64,000 bases of DNA, taken from contig NC_079886.1 of NCBI RefSeq assembly GCF_029227915.1, positions 22,978,501-23,042,500 of the forward strand, in the 5' to 3' direction. This document shows positions 1 through 11,783 of this stretch, one piece after another. This stretch comes from Hydractinia symbiolongicarpus. Lineage: Eukaryota > Cnidaria > Hydrozoa > Anthoathecata > Hydractiniidae. Made by a program: the position numbers and the translations under genes. Each line of letters begins with the position of its first letter. The first letter of the stretch is position 1. The notes under the pieces were generated by a model, which saw nothing but the letters and a program-made list of their open reading frames with translations, did not search any database and was not told the DNA's origin.

Positions 1-870
1 TCACTTGGTCGCGACGGGCAGTGAATTTTCCCAGCAGTCCTTTTACACCCTTTTTTACAAATATTGGACTATAAATAAAGAAGAAATAGGCCAACAAAAG
101 AGATGAATAAAAAGGAAATTTGATTTCAAACCCTAGACTAACTGACCAAGTAAACACATAAATTTGGTCTTTTCAAAGTAAATAGTCAACGAGCAACAAG
201 CACGTAACAGATGAGTCTGTACATGAGAGAGAGAGACTTTTTAACAACATTGTGCCACAGCTAAATCTTTGTATTTTGTAATTTCTCTATGTGTTCAAAA
301 TGGTAAACGAATCACTACTTTGTGCAAAAGATACACGGAAACGTGACTCCAAGAATGCAACATCAAAAAATTGGCAAATATGAAATCGTGATTCCCAGGA
401 TGCAACACGAAAAAATTGACAAATATGAAAGTAAAAATGAAAACAAAAACAAAAAATAAAAACAAAGGAAAAATCTAACTCGCTAGAATTTGTCATGATT
501 CCATTGTCATTTCTTTAAATGACTAATTCAATGTTGTCTCTTGTGAGGTTTAAATTTTCTTTGTAGATATTTCTTTGCGTATTTATTACCTACAATAGAA
601 CAACAATACCTTTATGCAGTGCTTTATACTTAAAATCAAAACTATATGGCGCATGCCCATCATTAGGTAAGCCAACCAATAAGAACAATAGCTACAAGTA
701 ATTATTTATCAGACCATATTTTATTAAACATTTAAATACTATTAAATGTCTTAAAGTATTTTTTTCAAATAAGAACAAGCACTGGTAAAAATACTTAAAT
801 TTGCATTTTTAAAAATTTTTTGGGCGGTAATGAATACGGCTATCATGATGATAAACGTTATTAAAGTATA
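1..870. other. AT-rich non-coding stretch
   Basis: I see no gene here. The open frames are short, low in complexity and lack recognisable motifs. A short near-repeat (a cgtgactcc/cgtgattcc core followed by a caacat or caacac run) occurs twice around 345-410. It makes the small reverse-strand frame look repetitive, and I do not regard that frame as a gene. Confidence 0.5.
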
Positions 871-1404
871 TAGTACACATCCGTTAAATCGAATGCCGCT
901 TAATTTTTTATTTCGCACAAATTTTGCGGTCCCTTGACTTTGGTCTAATCAAATCTTTTGTGTTGCCTAATTCGTTAATTCGAACATTTTGCGCTGTAAT
1001 GAAAAAAAAAGACATTTTTTTTACAATAATAATGGTAGAATTTCTTTTAACTTTTCAAATAATTTTACTTTTAGTTAACCGACGTAAAGTTTTGCAAATG
1101 GTAGAGTTGATGAAACGGTTCTTTTATTTTTAAACGAAATGGGGAGATGATTCAATCATATGCAAATCACGTTGGTTGTTATCTCAACAAGCACTTTGCC
1201 CAGGCGAAGACACAAACAAACAAAGATAAATGATTCTTTAACAAATAAGTTGTAACAAATTCTTTAAACACCCTAGTCCTTAGTAAAGATTTTTGAGAAA
1301 TTAGATCTGAATTCTTTTTTCCCTATTATCTGTAAGTTCAAACATTCACTAATTTGAACACTTTTTTCGTTCCTTTGCGTGTTCGAATTACTGGATGTGT
1401 ACTG
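871..1404. mobile_element. pogo/Tigger-type MITE
   Basis: The left end reads TAGTACACATCCGTTAAATC and the right end, in reverse complement, reads CAGTACACATCCAGTAATTC. They are imperfect terminal inverted repeats. Each end is flanked by TA, the target duplication of the Tc1/mariner/pogo superfamily. The CAGT(A/N)-type terminus is typical of Tigger-like elements. The 534-bp interior encodes no transposase that I can recognise, so this is a non-autonomous copy. The first base of the left end is T rather than C, which suggests age. Confidence 0.6.
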
Positions 1405-1915
1405 TAGCTTGATAAATACACCACTATTTAATAAAACAACAACTCCTCAACATGTAGATGCTGAAGAATGTAATGGGTAAGCCAAGTACGGATTTCTCGG
1501 TGTTTTCGTGGCCTATGAACAAAAGGGAATGCTTTAGACTGCAAAGGAGCATAAAAGTCAGCTTTTAATTTTTTACATGAAATAAAAATAAATGTGACGT
1601 AATAATTAAGGATATAAAAATTACCAAAATGAATTATAATTAAAAGCAGTTCTTGCGACATGACATCAAAATAAGCAAAGAGCAATGCGTAACTGTTTAA
1701 TTTTGCGTGCACTAAAAATTTAAAATTAAAGAATAATTTCTTTCCACAATATTCTTTTTTTCCCAGAAAACTTTATTCTTTTTCTAGTTTGTAGAAAACG
1801 TGAAATGAAGCCCCAACACATTAATTTTTTTACTACATACTAAACGACACAAATGCAAACAGGGCAGAAGCTCGTTAAATAACACGCACAACAAAAAAAA
1901 AGAACAATTGACAAG
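1405..1915. other. 3' flank of the 699-residue gene, non-coding
   Basis: AT-rich sequence between the MITE and the stop codon of the reverse-strand gene. TTTATT at 1772-1777 reads as AATAAA on the minus strand and could be that gene's polyadenylation signal, about 140 bases past its stop. This is positional inference only. The reverse-strand frame at 1428-1712 has no recognisable feature. Confidence 0.35.
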
Positions 1916-4015
1916 TCAAAAATTAACGCCATATGTAGAGTAATCGTCCACAGTACAAGTTGGTCGAAGAGGAACGTTTTCCAAAGCTCTTGTAGCGATG
2001 CTCTTCACTTCAGTTACATCACTTTCAGAAAGCGCAGGAAGAACGCTTTCAAATTCTTTTTTGATTACAGTCATGCGATAATTGATCTTACGTTTAAATT
2101 CGGTGCGATGATCATTAATCAGTTTTTCAATCGCTTTTTGCGTTTCTTCACATTCATCCATTAACGCCATTTGTGCAACCCGTTTATCATACTCATTTTT
2201 CAACGTCAAAAGTTGACCCAGCTTGCTTACAGATCGCATAAGGTATTGATCAGACACTTCCCAATATCCTGATGCTAAATGATGTATCAAAGATGAATAT
2301 TTCACGGCCTCAAATACTGTTCTGTATATTGTATCCCGCATAACGTCACTCATTTGGACGCTCTCTTTTAAATGTTGCTCACGTGCCTTCTCTGAATACC
2401 CTACAAATAGAGTCAGCTGAGTCTCCAAACCTGTTTTAATTAATGTAGAGATATGTGTAAAAAACTCAGATAGATGGGACCATTTCTCTTGAAGTATACC
2501 AAGTTTGAGAATTCCATCCTGTAAGATATCAATGATTTCTTTGTGTGTTGCTTTTTCTGCTTTAAACGCCGCCATTCTCACCAGACATTTAGTCATAGCT
2601 TCGTTATTTCTCATCATATCTTCAGCAGACTTTTCAAATTGCTTTTCAGCTAGTTGTAATCTTCCAGTAGCTGCTTCAACATTGAAATGTGCATTTCTTA
2701 TTTTTTGCTTTGTGATGGATCCAGAAACGTTATATAAAGATTTTTTAGCCATATTTGGAGTACTACCTGACATAGGGTCCATCAGGAGTACTTCACGACA
2801 TCTGAGATTAAGCTCATTAGACGCATCTGTTATGACTTGCATTTGTTTGTAAAGGTTTTCAGCTGCTCCAACGTTACCTTCTCTAACTCTTTTTTTGATA
2901 TACCGACAGAGCTTGAAAGCCTCGTCACAGATTTTCAAAATCTCATTCTTGATTTTAAGGCTACCCTTTTCTCTCAGAACAATTTCCTTCTGGTTTTTGA
3001 AAAATAGTTCCTGAAAACCAAATGTTGAATCTTCATCAGCTGCAGTGATTTTAATTAAGTTTCCGTTGTGGTCAAAATATTTTTGAAATATTTCAACACC
3101 ATCTGACAATCCTTTGCCGATTGTATAGAGTTGAATATCGTCATAACTGATTGATTTTTCGTTTCCCTTCGTGTCAATTGGTTTGTTGAATTCAGTCAAG
3201 AAAGAAAAATCACCACTGCAAATTTTTTTCCCAAAGCTAAGAACAGATGAAAGTGATTGAACAGCATTCGTTACACTCTCTAACACTGTCAATCCTAGTA
3301 TTTCCCCTGCTTTTGGTAACTCTTTAATGGCTTCATCATATCGTGCGCTACTTTTCTTTACTTCCTCATTCATACGTTTATAATGTTCTTTATATCTCGA
3401 TTTCTGCTCTTTCAAATTATCTTCTTTAATCTTTTGCATTTTTATTTGCAATTCTATGTTCCTTTTCTGTTCCTCAGTAGCTGAATACGTAGCGACACAT
3501 GCTTGCTGCAATTCTAACACGAGATTCATAACGCTTTGGAACTTTAAGGCAACTTCATCTGATCTTGCTCGACAAGTATTGGCGATATCTTCAATTTTAT
3601 GCAACGCCAGGGGAAGCATATGCTCGACATCATAATCAGTTCCCTCAATAAGTATTTTAATTGCAGTAAGCAAGTGTTGTGAAACATTTTTTGTCGAAAG
3701 ACGAATTTCATCCATGCAATGATGAGCTGTGTTGAAGGCTTTATATCCTTCGCCATTAACTTGAGCTATGTTCGCTCGAAATGACTCTGGCCATCTTAAT
3801 AACTTAAATCCATCTTGAGGTTGCTTTAGTGGAAAATCTTGAGAGTCAGATATGATTACAAGTTGTCCTAATATCGCAATCGTGAATGGGGCTGGTATTA
3901 TTTTTTCTTCCCAGTTATTATACGGTTCCATTATAAATGCAGCATCACCAACGATATCTCCTCCAGTGGTTACTCTTTTACGTGCTTCTTCAATACTTTG
4001 GAGGTCCGACGACAT
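1916..4015 (-). CDS. Uncharacterised coiled-coil protein with a central hydrophobic segment
   Basis: A single uninterrupted frame of 699 codons, by far the longest non-transposon frame here, so I regard it as a real gene. I do not recognise a named family. The N-terminal ~150 residues look globular. Residues ~150-235 are strongly helical and charged, a probable coiled coil. Residues 239-261 form a 23-residue largely apolar stretch without charged residues apart from one early Glu. A second long helical region lies at ~430-520 and the C-terminus is helical. No signal peptide is visible. Just upstream of the ATG the minus strand reads tttatatatgtacag then ATAAAG-ATG, which resembles a splice acceptor, so a 5' non-coding exon is likely. 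The helix / apolar segment / helix layout superficially resembles alpha-helical membrane-inserting proteins, but this is inference from shape only and no function is assigned. Codon use is AT-rich like the GT31 genes. Confidence 0.75.
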   Translation of the reverse strand: MSSDLQSIEEARKRVTTGGDIVGDAAFIMEPYNNWEEKIIPAPFTIAILGQLVIISDSQDFPLKQPQDGFKLLRWPESFRANIAQVNGEGYKAFNTAHHCMDEIRLSTKNVSQHLLTAIKILIEGTDYDVEHMLPLALHKIEDIANTCRARSDEVALKFQSVMNLVLELQQACVATYSATEEQKRNIELQIKMQKIKEDNLKEQKSRYKEHYKRMNEEVKKSSARYDEAIKELPKAGEILGLTVLESVTNAVQSLSSVLSFGKKICSGDFSFLTEFNKPIDTKGNEKSISYDDIQLYTIGKGLSDGVEIFQKYFDHNGNLIKITAADEDSTFGFQELFFKNQKEIVLREKGSLKIKNEILKICDEAFKLCRYIKKRVREGNVGAAENLYKQMQVITDASNELNLRCREVLLMDPMSGSTPNMAKKSLYNVSGSITKQKIRNAHFNVEAATGRLQLAEKQFEKSAEDMMRNNEAMTKCLVRMAAFKAEKATHKEIIDILQDGILKLGILQEKWSHLSEFFTHISTLIKTGLETQLTLFVGYSEKAREQHLKESVQMSDVMRDTIYRTVFEAVKYSSLIHHLASGYWEVSDQYLMRSVSKLGQLLTLKNEYDKRVAQMALMDECEETQKAIEKLINDHRTEFKRKINYRMTVIKKEFESVLPALSESDVTEVKSIATRALENVPLRPTCTVDDYSTYGVNF

Positions 4016-4334
4016 CTTTATCTGTACATATATAAATAAACTTAAATTATGTTACAAGAGCAAAGATCACCTATCACTTTACACGTCTTTTCATGCAACA
4101 AGATGCTGGAATAGGCAGGAAAATGACAAACAAAAAAGGTCGGAGTGGATATTTTGTTGAGTATCGATGTGTCCCATCCTACTCTGTTCAAAAATTTAGT
4201 TAACATTTCGAAAGATGTGGTGATAATATGTTTGAAAAGCCCGATCGAATAGGGTGAAATTTCTTTTGTTTAGTGATTTTTATTCGTAAAATGCTTAATA
4301 TTTGGCAGTAACACTCAGATTTATTCATTCTTAT

Positions 4335-4565
4335 TTTCAAACGACAACAACGACAACAGCAACGACAGCAACGACAGCAACCACAACAACAACAGCAACC
4401 ACAACAACGACAACAACGACAACAACGGCAATAACAACAACAACAACGACAACAACAAAGACAATGACAACAACAATAGCAACGACAACAACAACAGCAA
4501 CGACAACAACGACAAGAAAGATGACAACGAAAACAACAACAACAACAACAACAACAATAATTCAA
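4335..4565. repeat. CAA/CGA/CAG trinucleotide microsatellite
   Basis: About 230 bases of imperfect trinucleotide repeats (caa with interspersed cga, cag, cca and aat). Triplet periodicity keeps long frames open on both strands, giving apparent poly-Thr, poly-Leu and poly-Cys proteins. None of these shows any sign of being a gene. Confidence 0.9.
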
Positions 4566-4590
4566 CAGACGGTAGACTGTAGATGAATTT

Positions 4591-5270
4591 TTTCCTTTCC
4601 TGGAGGTCCTTTATGAGGTTTGCGACAACATTGTAAAGGGGCCTTTTTGCCATCAGGGAGATGACATCAAACTGGGTCAAATTGAAAAGAAAATACATAA
4701 TGGCTGCTTTTGACGAGGAAGAATGTTGTAAACACAAGAAAATGTGGCGCTATATTTTCTTTATTTTGAATTATGCTTAATAAATGTCAAATTACTAATT
4801 CTTAACATAGTATAAACAGGATAAGATAAAAGTTTTGGGAACTACGCTTTAACCGTTTGTGTTACAAAGAGACAGAAACACCTAGTTTCCGTATTATTAC
4901 TACTCGATAAATCCCGTGGAAAATGGAACAATGAAAAAGATACGCCATTTTGCTGACTTAAGCAAACTTACTTATCTATTGCCTCTAGTGTAGCAAGTTC
5001 TTAACACCCTGATCAAGAGAATGAATAGGATCGTGTGCTTTTGAGGGACAGTTACAAAAATATTGTGGTTCCATAGTTTTAAGATGACGTCATCAACCTG
5101 TCTATTCTAAAATAAGTGGGTTGACCTAGCTTTTGGAAATTGGTCCCCAGTTACCCAGATGATGTTATTTTTACCTATTTTCAAGTTATTACGCCCTAAA
5201 CTTAAAGGTGCAATGCAATAGTTTTACTAATGATAGTTCAGTTTTTGACGTTAATAATGCAATAATAACC
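4591..5270. other. AT-rich non-coding stretch
   Basis: No gene seen. Around 5070-5160 there are fragments resembling the interior of the local Helitron family (a gatgacgtcatcaacc-like motif followed by a proximal 'ttggtccc..gttaccca' stretch in reverse orientation). This suggests an old truncated copy. Confidence 0.4.
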
Positions 5271-5274
5271 GATT

Positions 5275-5308
5275 ACCTCGGACTGTACTGCAAAATATCG
5301 CCCGAGGT
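5275..5308. repeat. Hairpin with gcaaaatatcg loop, copy 1
   Basis: ACCTCGG (5275-5281) pairs with CCGAGGT (5302-5308) around a 20-base loop that contains tactgcaaaatatcg. The same loop core occurs at 9241-9277 with a different but again self-complementary stem. A second small inverted repeat (GCCGACC / GGTCGGt) follows at about 5314-5338. It is probably a short foldback element. Nature unknown. Confidence 0.55.
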
Positions 5309-5859
5309 CTAAGTGCCGACCGAGCTTGCGAGGTCGGTGCAATGACTGAGGGCCTTTTTGTGGAAGATTTATCGGCAATGGCAATATGCTAAATGAATTG
5401 ATTTTTGTTGATTTGGATGTGCTTTCAAAAACCGATCTGCTTTACATTTTGTGTAAACTTTTGTGAGGACGGACTATATATATTCCAAAAATAATATCTT
5501 TGTTTATTCAAAATTTACTCCTTTTTCTTTTTTGACATTTACGTTTAAAATTGTTGGTACATTGATCACTACAGATCATCACACTAAGAAAAATTTTTGT
5601 GTTCTTAACCCGTTATATAATTTTTACATTTTGTGTATATTTTTGTGGAACAGGGTAGTATGTAACCGAATAAATGATTCTCCAGATATAAATTTGATGC
5701 TTTTGACACTTTTAATTAAAATATTATTTTTAAGGTTTTCAACGTACTCAAACGTAATTACTTTATAAGGTGTAAATATTTGAGATGTGTCATTTCTGAC
5801 TATATTATTATTGTTGGTGTTGTACGTGATTTTATACATTATTTTGATCAGCGTTTCAA

Positions 5860-6249
5860 GCCCTACACATTATAAGCAACGTGTAAACAAATTTCAGGGA
5901 AAAAATATTGTGTATTGACGGGTCCTGGTAGACGTCATCAAAATACAACTTACGATTCTCTTTTCCAATGTACCTGCCTAAGTGGATTTTACAGTGCAAA
6001 TTTCTAAAGAAATTTTCTATTTGTACTTTAGAGGACTTTATTGACGTCAGCAAAATTTTAAAATTTTAAAACACTTATTCGTTTGCGATCACTTATTTTT
6101 ATCAGCATTTCAATCTGCACGCATTACAGGCAACAGATAAACTATATTTCACCAATATTTTTTGTATTCACTGCTGACGTTAGCAAAATCTGCAAAACAA
6201 CACCTAATCTTCTGCCTGAGTGGATTCTTCCAAGGGCCTTATCGACTAG
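5860..6249 (+). mobile_element. Helitron fragment(s), 5'-truncated, ending in CTAG
   Basis: The sequence matches the interior and 3' part of the Helitron family found downstream (the cagcgtttcaag..tacac block, gctgacgt(t/c)agc, then ctgcctgagtgg). It ends with CTAG at 6246-6249, directly against the TC start of the next copy. The 3' hairpin is degraded. Near 5970 another copy breaks off just after ctgcctaagtggatttt, so at least two fragments are joined here. Confidence 0.55.
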
Positions 6250-6996
6250 TCTATATAATAATACGCCAGTTCTGTGTGTCTGTAACAGGCAAAGTGGATA
6301 TGTTCATTTGCCTTTGATCTTACCAAAATTTTCTTTGAAGTAACCGAAAAATGCATGTCTAATATGTTAAATTTTCTGACGTTACGGCGCGACGTCAATA
6401 ACACTACTTTAACGTCAATATCCTATATTAAATTAATGAAGCCATTACAGTGCACCTAAAACTTTGAGGCCAAATAACTTGGAAATGAGGTGGTGACGTC
6501 AATGATTTTTCACCGCGTGGGTAACTAGGGACCAACTAGGACCAATTTGGGTAATTTTTCCAAACCTGGGTCCCCGAATCCGTTTCGGAATGGACGGGTT
6601 GATGACGTCATCGAAAAACCTTCAAATCCTAATATCTCTGCAACCGTTTGTCAAAAATACGCGATCCTATACATTTTCTTGATAAGCGTTTCAAGACCTA
6701 TACAATGAAGGCAGCAGGTATACAAATTTCTAAAAAAAAAATTTGGGGGGTTTGACTGGCCATTGCTGACATCAGCAAAATTTTAAAACCCTTATGTCTC
6801 ATTAACTGCTTATCAAAAAGATATGATCATATACATTTTCTTGGTCAGCGTTTTAACATCTGCATAATACAGGCAACGAATAAACTAAATTTCGCCAAAT
6901 ATTTTTGCAATTGCACTGCTGACGTCAGCAAAAAATCTAAAACAACCTACTTCTCCTTCTGCCTAAGTGGATTTTTCCACGGGCCTTATCGACTAG
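6250..6996 (+). mobile_element. Non-autonomous Helitron, copy A (747 bp)
   Basis: Starts with TCTATATAATAATACGCC and ends with the 3' hairpin GTGGA-TTTT-TCCAC, then gggccttatcga and CTAG. The preceding base belongs to the CTAG of the previous copy and the following base is T. A 5' TC, a 3' hairpin about a dozen bases before CTRR, no terminal inverted repeats and no target duplication are the defining features of Helitrons. No Rep/helicase is encoded. The unit carries three perfect TGACGTCA palindromes at 6494, 6603 and 6920. Short open frames inside (for example 6083-6343, which crosses the junction) are accidental. Confidence 0.75.
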
Positions 6997-7727
6997 TCTC
7001 TTATAATAATACAGAGCTTCTGTCTGTGACTTTTGCAAACTGGATAAAATTTCTTTGATAAAGTCTATAAAACATCGCCTATAAATTTGTTCTGTAAATT
7101 AGCAAACTTTGACGTTAGAGCAATATTGACGTCAAAGGAAAGTGTATTAAGATTAGGGAAGCCATTGCATTGCACTTTTAAATTTAAGGCTAAATAACTT
7201 GGAAACGGATGGAAATAACTGACGTCACCTCCTGCGTGGGTAACTAGGGACCACCTGGGACCAATTTGGGTAAGTTTCCCAAACCTGAGTCTCCCTGAAT
7301 CCGTTTCGGAATGGACGGTTTGATGACGTCATCACAAAACCTACAAACCCCAATATCTCTGCAACCGTTTGTCAAAAGTCCATGTTCCTATACATTTTCT
7401 TGATCAGCATTTCAAGATCTATACGATGAGTGCAACGGGTGTACAAATTTGTTAAGAATTTTTTTTTGGAACTTTTGGTAGGGACTTTGCTGACGTCAGC
7501 AAAATTTTTAAGCCCTTATATCTCCTTAAGCGTTTGTCAAAAACATACGATACTATACATTATTTTGATCAGCGTTTTAACCTTTACACGTTATAGGCAA
7601 CGAATAAACTAAACTTGGCCAAATTTTTTTGTACCTGCACTGTTGACGTCAGCAAAAAATCTAAAACAACCTATTTTTCCATTGTCCTTCTGCCTAAGTG
7701 GATTTCTCCACGGGCTTTATCGACTAG
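6997..7727 (+). mobile_element. Non-autonomous Helitron, copy B (731 bp)
   Basis: Begins TCTCTTATAATAATACAGAG immediately after the CTAG of copy A and ends CTAG at 7724-7727 after the usual hairpin. The 5' end belongs to a slightly different subfamily from copy A (agagcttctgtctgtg against gccagttctgtgtgtc), while the interior modules are the same. TGACGTCA motifs recur. Confidence 0.75.
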
Positions 7728-8294
7728 TATCCTATATTAAATTAATGAAGCCGTTACAGTGCACTTAAAATTTCGAGGCCAAATATTTTCGAAACAATGT
7801 GGTGACGTCAATGATTCTTCACCGCGTGGCTAACTAGGGACCACCTAGGACCAATTTGGGTAATTTTCCCAAACACTGGTCCCCGAATTCGTTTCGGAAT
7901 GGACGGGTTGATGACGTCATCAAAAAACCTTCAAACCCCAATATCTCTTCAACTGTTTATCAAAAGTACATGATCCTATACATTTTCTTTATCAGCGTTT
8001 CAAGATCTATACAATGAAGGCAACAGATATACAAATTTTTTAAAAAAAATTTAGGTTATGACGGGCCATTGCTGACGTCAGCAAAATTTTAAACCCTTAT
8101 ATCTCATTAACCGCTCATGATCATATACATTTTCTTGATCAGCGCTTCAAGCTCTACATAATAGACGCAACGTGAAAACAAGCTTCTCAATTATTTTTTT
8201 TGTGAATGAGTTGCTGAAATCATCAAAATTCAAATAAGGCTTCTTCTTCATTTTTATACTGCCTTAGTGCATTGTTCCACGGGCCTTATCGACT
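7728..8294 (+). mobile_element. Helitron copy C, truncated at both ends
   Basis: Begins inside the element (tatcctatattaaattaatg), directly after the CTAG of copy B. It runs through the shared interior to a 3' end that stops at gact, lacking the final AG of CTAG, before the TC of copy D. A recombination or incomplete rolling-circle event probably made the 5' junction. Confidence 0.65.
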
Positions 8295-8628
8295 TCTCTT
8301 ATAATAATACAGAGACTGTGTCTGTTTGTAACAGGCAAAGTGGATATCGTCATTTTCCTTTGATGTCGCCGAAAAACTTATGTCTAATTTGTTAAATTAG
8401 ACATACGTTATGGCGCGATAACACTGGCGTCAATAGCACGTCATCATAATTTTTAAACCTTATATCTCCTTTTGCGTTCCTCGAAAGCACAATACAATAA
8501 AAGAATAAAATAAATTTCTCTAATTTTTTTTGGGATCTTCGCTGCTTACGTCATCAAAACATCTAAAACAACCTTTTTTCCATTGCCCATCTGCCTAAGT
8601 GGATTTCTCCACGGACCTTATCGACTAG
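8295..8628 (+). mobile_element. Helitron copy D, internally deleted (334 bp)
   Basis: Starts TCTTATAATAATACAGAG-like (8295) and ends CTAG at 8625-8628 followed by T. It keeps both termini but lacks most of the interior. It is the last copy of the forward array. Confidence 0.7.
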
Positions 8629-9240
8629 TAATAATATAATTCATTAGCACTACTTTTGTTAACACTTGAGGTCAAAGTTCGAAACAGTCCTGTCTAAAAA
8701 CAAACATTCTATTTGGAATTCGAAAGTTCTATAGAATAAAACTTTGTAAACAAAACATTACGATGTTAGACACGTACAGAATAATGTGTAAAGTTGAATG
8801 CGCAGCTAAAATATAGTTACAACGAATATTGAAGTAACTTTTTTAACTAGATAGCCGGCCAAGAGTAACATGTGCTTTAACGAGTTTTATTTTGACTCGG
8901 TAACCACAAAGCTGAAGGAACGAATCTGAAAAAGAGAGGAGATGTATTTTTTTTTTGATTCTGTCGTCCTGTATTTAGCATTTTTGATGAAACTGGATAT
9001 CAGATCATCATTTTTTATGGGCAATGTACCTAGTTAATGTAGCCATGTTGAAGAAGCATCCAGACGGAATGTTGCTGAATCTGGTTATTTTAACTGTTAA
9101 ACTTGACATTCTTTTGTTTCTATCCCATGAAAATGTTTTTATCGATAAATGTATTGTAGGAGTTGGATATATAATCATTTGCAATGTTTGTTAAATATTT
9201 TTTTTCGTACTTGTTTACATTTTAACCTACTATTTTTCTT
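8629..9240. other. AT-rich non-coding stretch
   Basis: I see no gene, repeat termini or RNA here. Confidence 0.4.
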
Positions 9241-9277
9241 GACGACGGGCAATACCGCAAAATATCGGCCCGTCGTC
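9241..9277. repeat. Hairpin with gcaaaatatcg loop, copy 2
   Basis: A perfect 10-bp stem, GACGACGGGC (9241-9250) with GCCCGTCGTC (9268-9277), encloses the 17-base loop aataccgcaaaatatcg. The loop core is shared with the hairpin at 5275-5308 but the stem sequence is different. Downstream, ccaatcagaatgc and a second tattgcccg (about 9312) suggest that this is the end of a small foldback element reaching about 9320. Confidence 0.6.
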
Positions 9278-9512
9278 AAGAACGCTAAGCCAATCAGAAT
9301 GCCTACAAAGCCGTATTGCCCGCTTCAAAAAATCTAGACGGTTAACAAACTAATGTAACAATGGCAACTAATGGCTAATTTGTCAGTAAACAAATATGAT
9401 ATATAAAAACATTCTTTTTACAAAAGTCACAGACAAAAATCCACTTCGGCTGAAGAAAATGAAGAGCATCTGTCGTTTGAATTTTAATGGCATAAGAATG
9501 ACCCGCCAATAT

Positions 9513-9594
9513 AACCTCGTCCCCAGGGTCTTGTGGCCCCTGAGCCGTTATTACGGAACCTATCAGCAAGGTAAAATGCCCTGGGAATAAGGCT
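9513..9594. mobile_element. Foldback MITE, CCTCGTCCCCAGG family, copy 1
   Basis: AACCTCGTCCCCAGGG at the left and, in reverse complement, AGCCTTATTCCCAGGG at the right bound an ~80-bp element. The same terminus is found at 18477-18555 as a near-perfect palindrome, and single ends occur near 20642 and 44196. No coding capacity. Confidence 0.55.
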
Positions 9595-11783
9595 GCCGTC
9601 AATACACAAAAGAAATTTTTTAAGAAATTTGTTTAGATGTTGCCTCTATTGTGTAAAGCTTGACATCGAGAAAATGCACCGGATCGTATGATTTTGAAGG
9701 ATTTTTAATGACGACATCAACCCGCCTGTTCCGAAACGGGTGTTATGACCAAGCTTTGGGGAACTTACCCAAATTGGTCTCCGATGGCCCCTAGCCCTGT
9801 TTGAGTCTTTATGTATCTGGGGAAAGGTGACGTAACAATAGTAAAAATGATCAATGTACCACGTGACTAAAACTATGGACCAACTTGTTCTCAACTACAA
9901 ACGGCACGTATCAGCTTGTCTCGAGAACCCATATCTTCTCGAAACATTTTGAAGAAATAACCATAAAAGTTGCAATAGTCAACAATGGTCAAAAAGAACA
10001 GACATCAAAATTTCATGTACTAGCAGAAAACGCGGAAATTTGTTATGCTCTATTATATTTATGGTATCGAGAAAAATAGCTTCGCCGCACTCATCTCGAT
10101 GGAGCTAGCTTTCGCTCCGCTCCCCAAAAATTTAACAAAGTATATATGCATGTTTAAAGTTTGTAGTTATTTGCAAACTTTGCAAATTTGATGTGCTACT
10201 TTTGCAATTTAAATAGAAAACGCCTTAAAATAGAGTCATTTAAGTCTAAAAAATCTTAATGGATCTTAACATCGGGCGCCATTTTGTGTCACTTGAACTA
10301 CTGCAGCGATGGTAAATTTTTAAGCAATGTTTAGTGTTCAACTCTCTTTGTACTTTATACTTTATTTATTAAGAAGGGACTTTTTAAACTTTACTGGTTA
10401 AAATATTACTTGGAATATCAGGAAGGTGCCCCCTACCAACTAATAGCACATTTTAGCTAAGACATACTCTCAAAACATACTTTCCTCACATTTTCAATGT
10501 TTCTAAAACAAAAAAGCACTTCTTACCTTTTTGTATCAAGCTTTAAACAGCTTTAACTATCGTGTGATCTTTCTACCATTTAATACGAGGTATAATCAGA
10601 ACGTATATCTTTGCATGAACATCTCATGTTTATTAAACCTGGTTTTCACATCGACGTGATAGACATCGTGCCATACAACCATAAAAAACGTGCACCATGC
10701 CATATACTAAATAATGTGGTAATTAACGTAATGAAAACCATTTTTTAATCTTTTTCGTCGGCTATTTACAGGGGGGTTCAAACTTGAATTTAGCTTTAGT
10801 GTTTATACAAATCAGGCTATAACTAATACAAATTTCGGTTAAACCACAAGTAACAATTTGTAAATTAAACTAAGATTTCAAGATCATATTTAAAATTTTG
10901 TTAGGTACGCATGATAGCAATTCTAATAAAGTTGCTACTTATAGAAGCTAAAGCAAAAATTAAAAGTGCTTCGAATCGCTCTTTATCTTTAATGTGTAAA
11001 AAACAAGTAAACAAAAGAAATTTTTTTTAGCAAAGCAGAAAAGCGACCACATTAGCAAACTTACTTTGAACGCTACTTAAAAGGATAGCATGTTTTTAAT
11101 ATGCAGGTGGAAACCCTCCTCTCCCATAATGTTGTTTAATCACACGTTTTTCATAATTCACAAAACGATCGGCTATCTACTTTTTCGGACAATATTATGT
11201 TTAAAGCAGTCGTCATATCACTGACAATAATATATATTTATTCCTATAAAAAAAGTAAAAATAAATAAACAAATACTAGCTACGGTTATAGCTAATTGTT
11301 CTTTGAGGTGATTTAAGTGTAATGTTACGCATATGTAATTGTCAAGCAACTTAAAATATCTTGCAAACGTAATCCATTATTTGTATTTGAGGCTTACGAA
11401 AGGCCGGACGATTGGGATCCAATGAGTCAGCTTGCGAATCTGGTTGATATGCTTGACTTACTGTCATTCCAGTTAGCGAGTCAAATTATGTCTTGAATGA
11501 AAAACAGTTTTGGAAACGCATCCAGTTATGTTATAGTTGGATATTCTTTTATTTTTGCATGCAGAAACGAAATGGGGTAATTCAACTGATACAAAGGAAA
11601 ATAATATGGACATTATAATATTGGCATAAGAAAGTAGGAACTTTTTGAAGTTGCTGTGGAAAAGTTAGATAACATTTGAGTTTTTGTAACAAAAATACCT
11701 GTCACAAATAAACATAGTAAATCAAATAAGCATAAAAAATCACTTACTATTAAGGTAACAATGAATACTTTCTTCCTTTTTTT
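9595..11783. other. Non-coding stretch with Helitron-like remnant
   Basis: I see no supported gene. Around 9640-9800 the sequence resembles a reverse-oriented, badly degraded piece of the local Helitron interior (tcaacccgcctgttccgaaacggg, then acccaaattggtc). The rest is AT-rich with short accidental frames. Confidence 0.4.

Noticed and set aside
4200-4737. Long open frames rich in Cys, Thr or Leu across the trinucleotide repeat on both strands
   Set aside because: They are produced by triplet periodicity of the CAA/CGA microsatellite in every frame and have no non-repetitive domain.
9375-9894. Reverse-strand frames at 9375-9602 and 9646-9894
   Set aside because: They lie over a foldback MITE and a degraded Helitron interior and have no domain.
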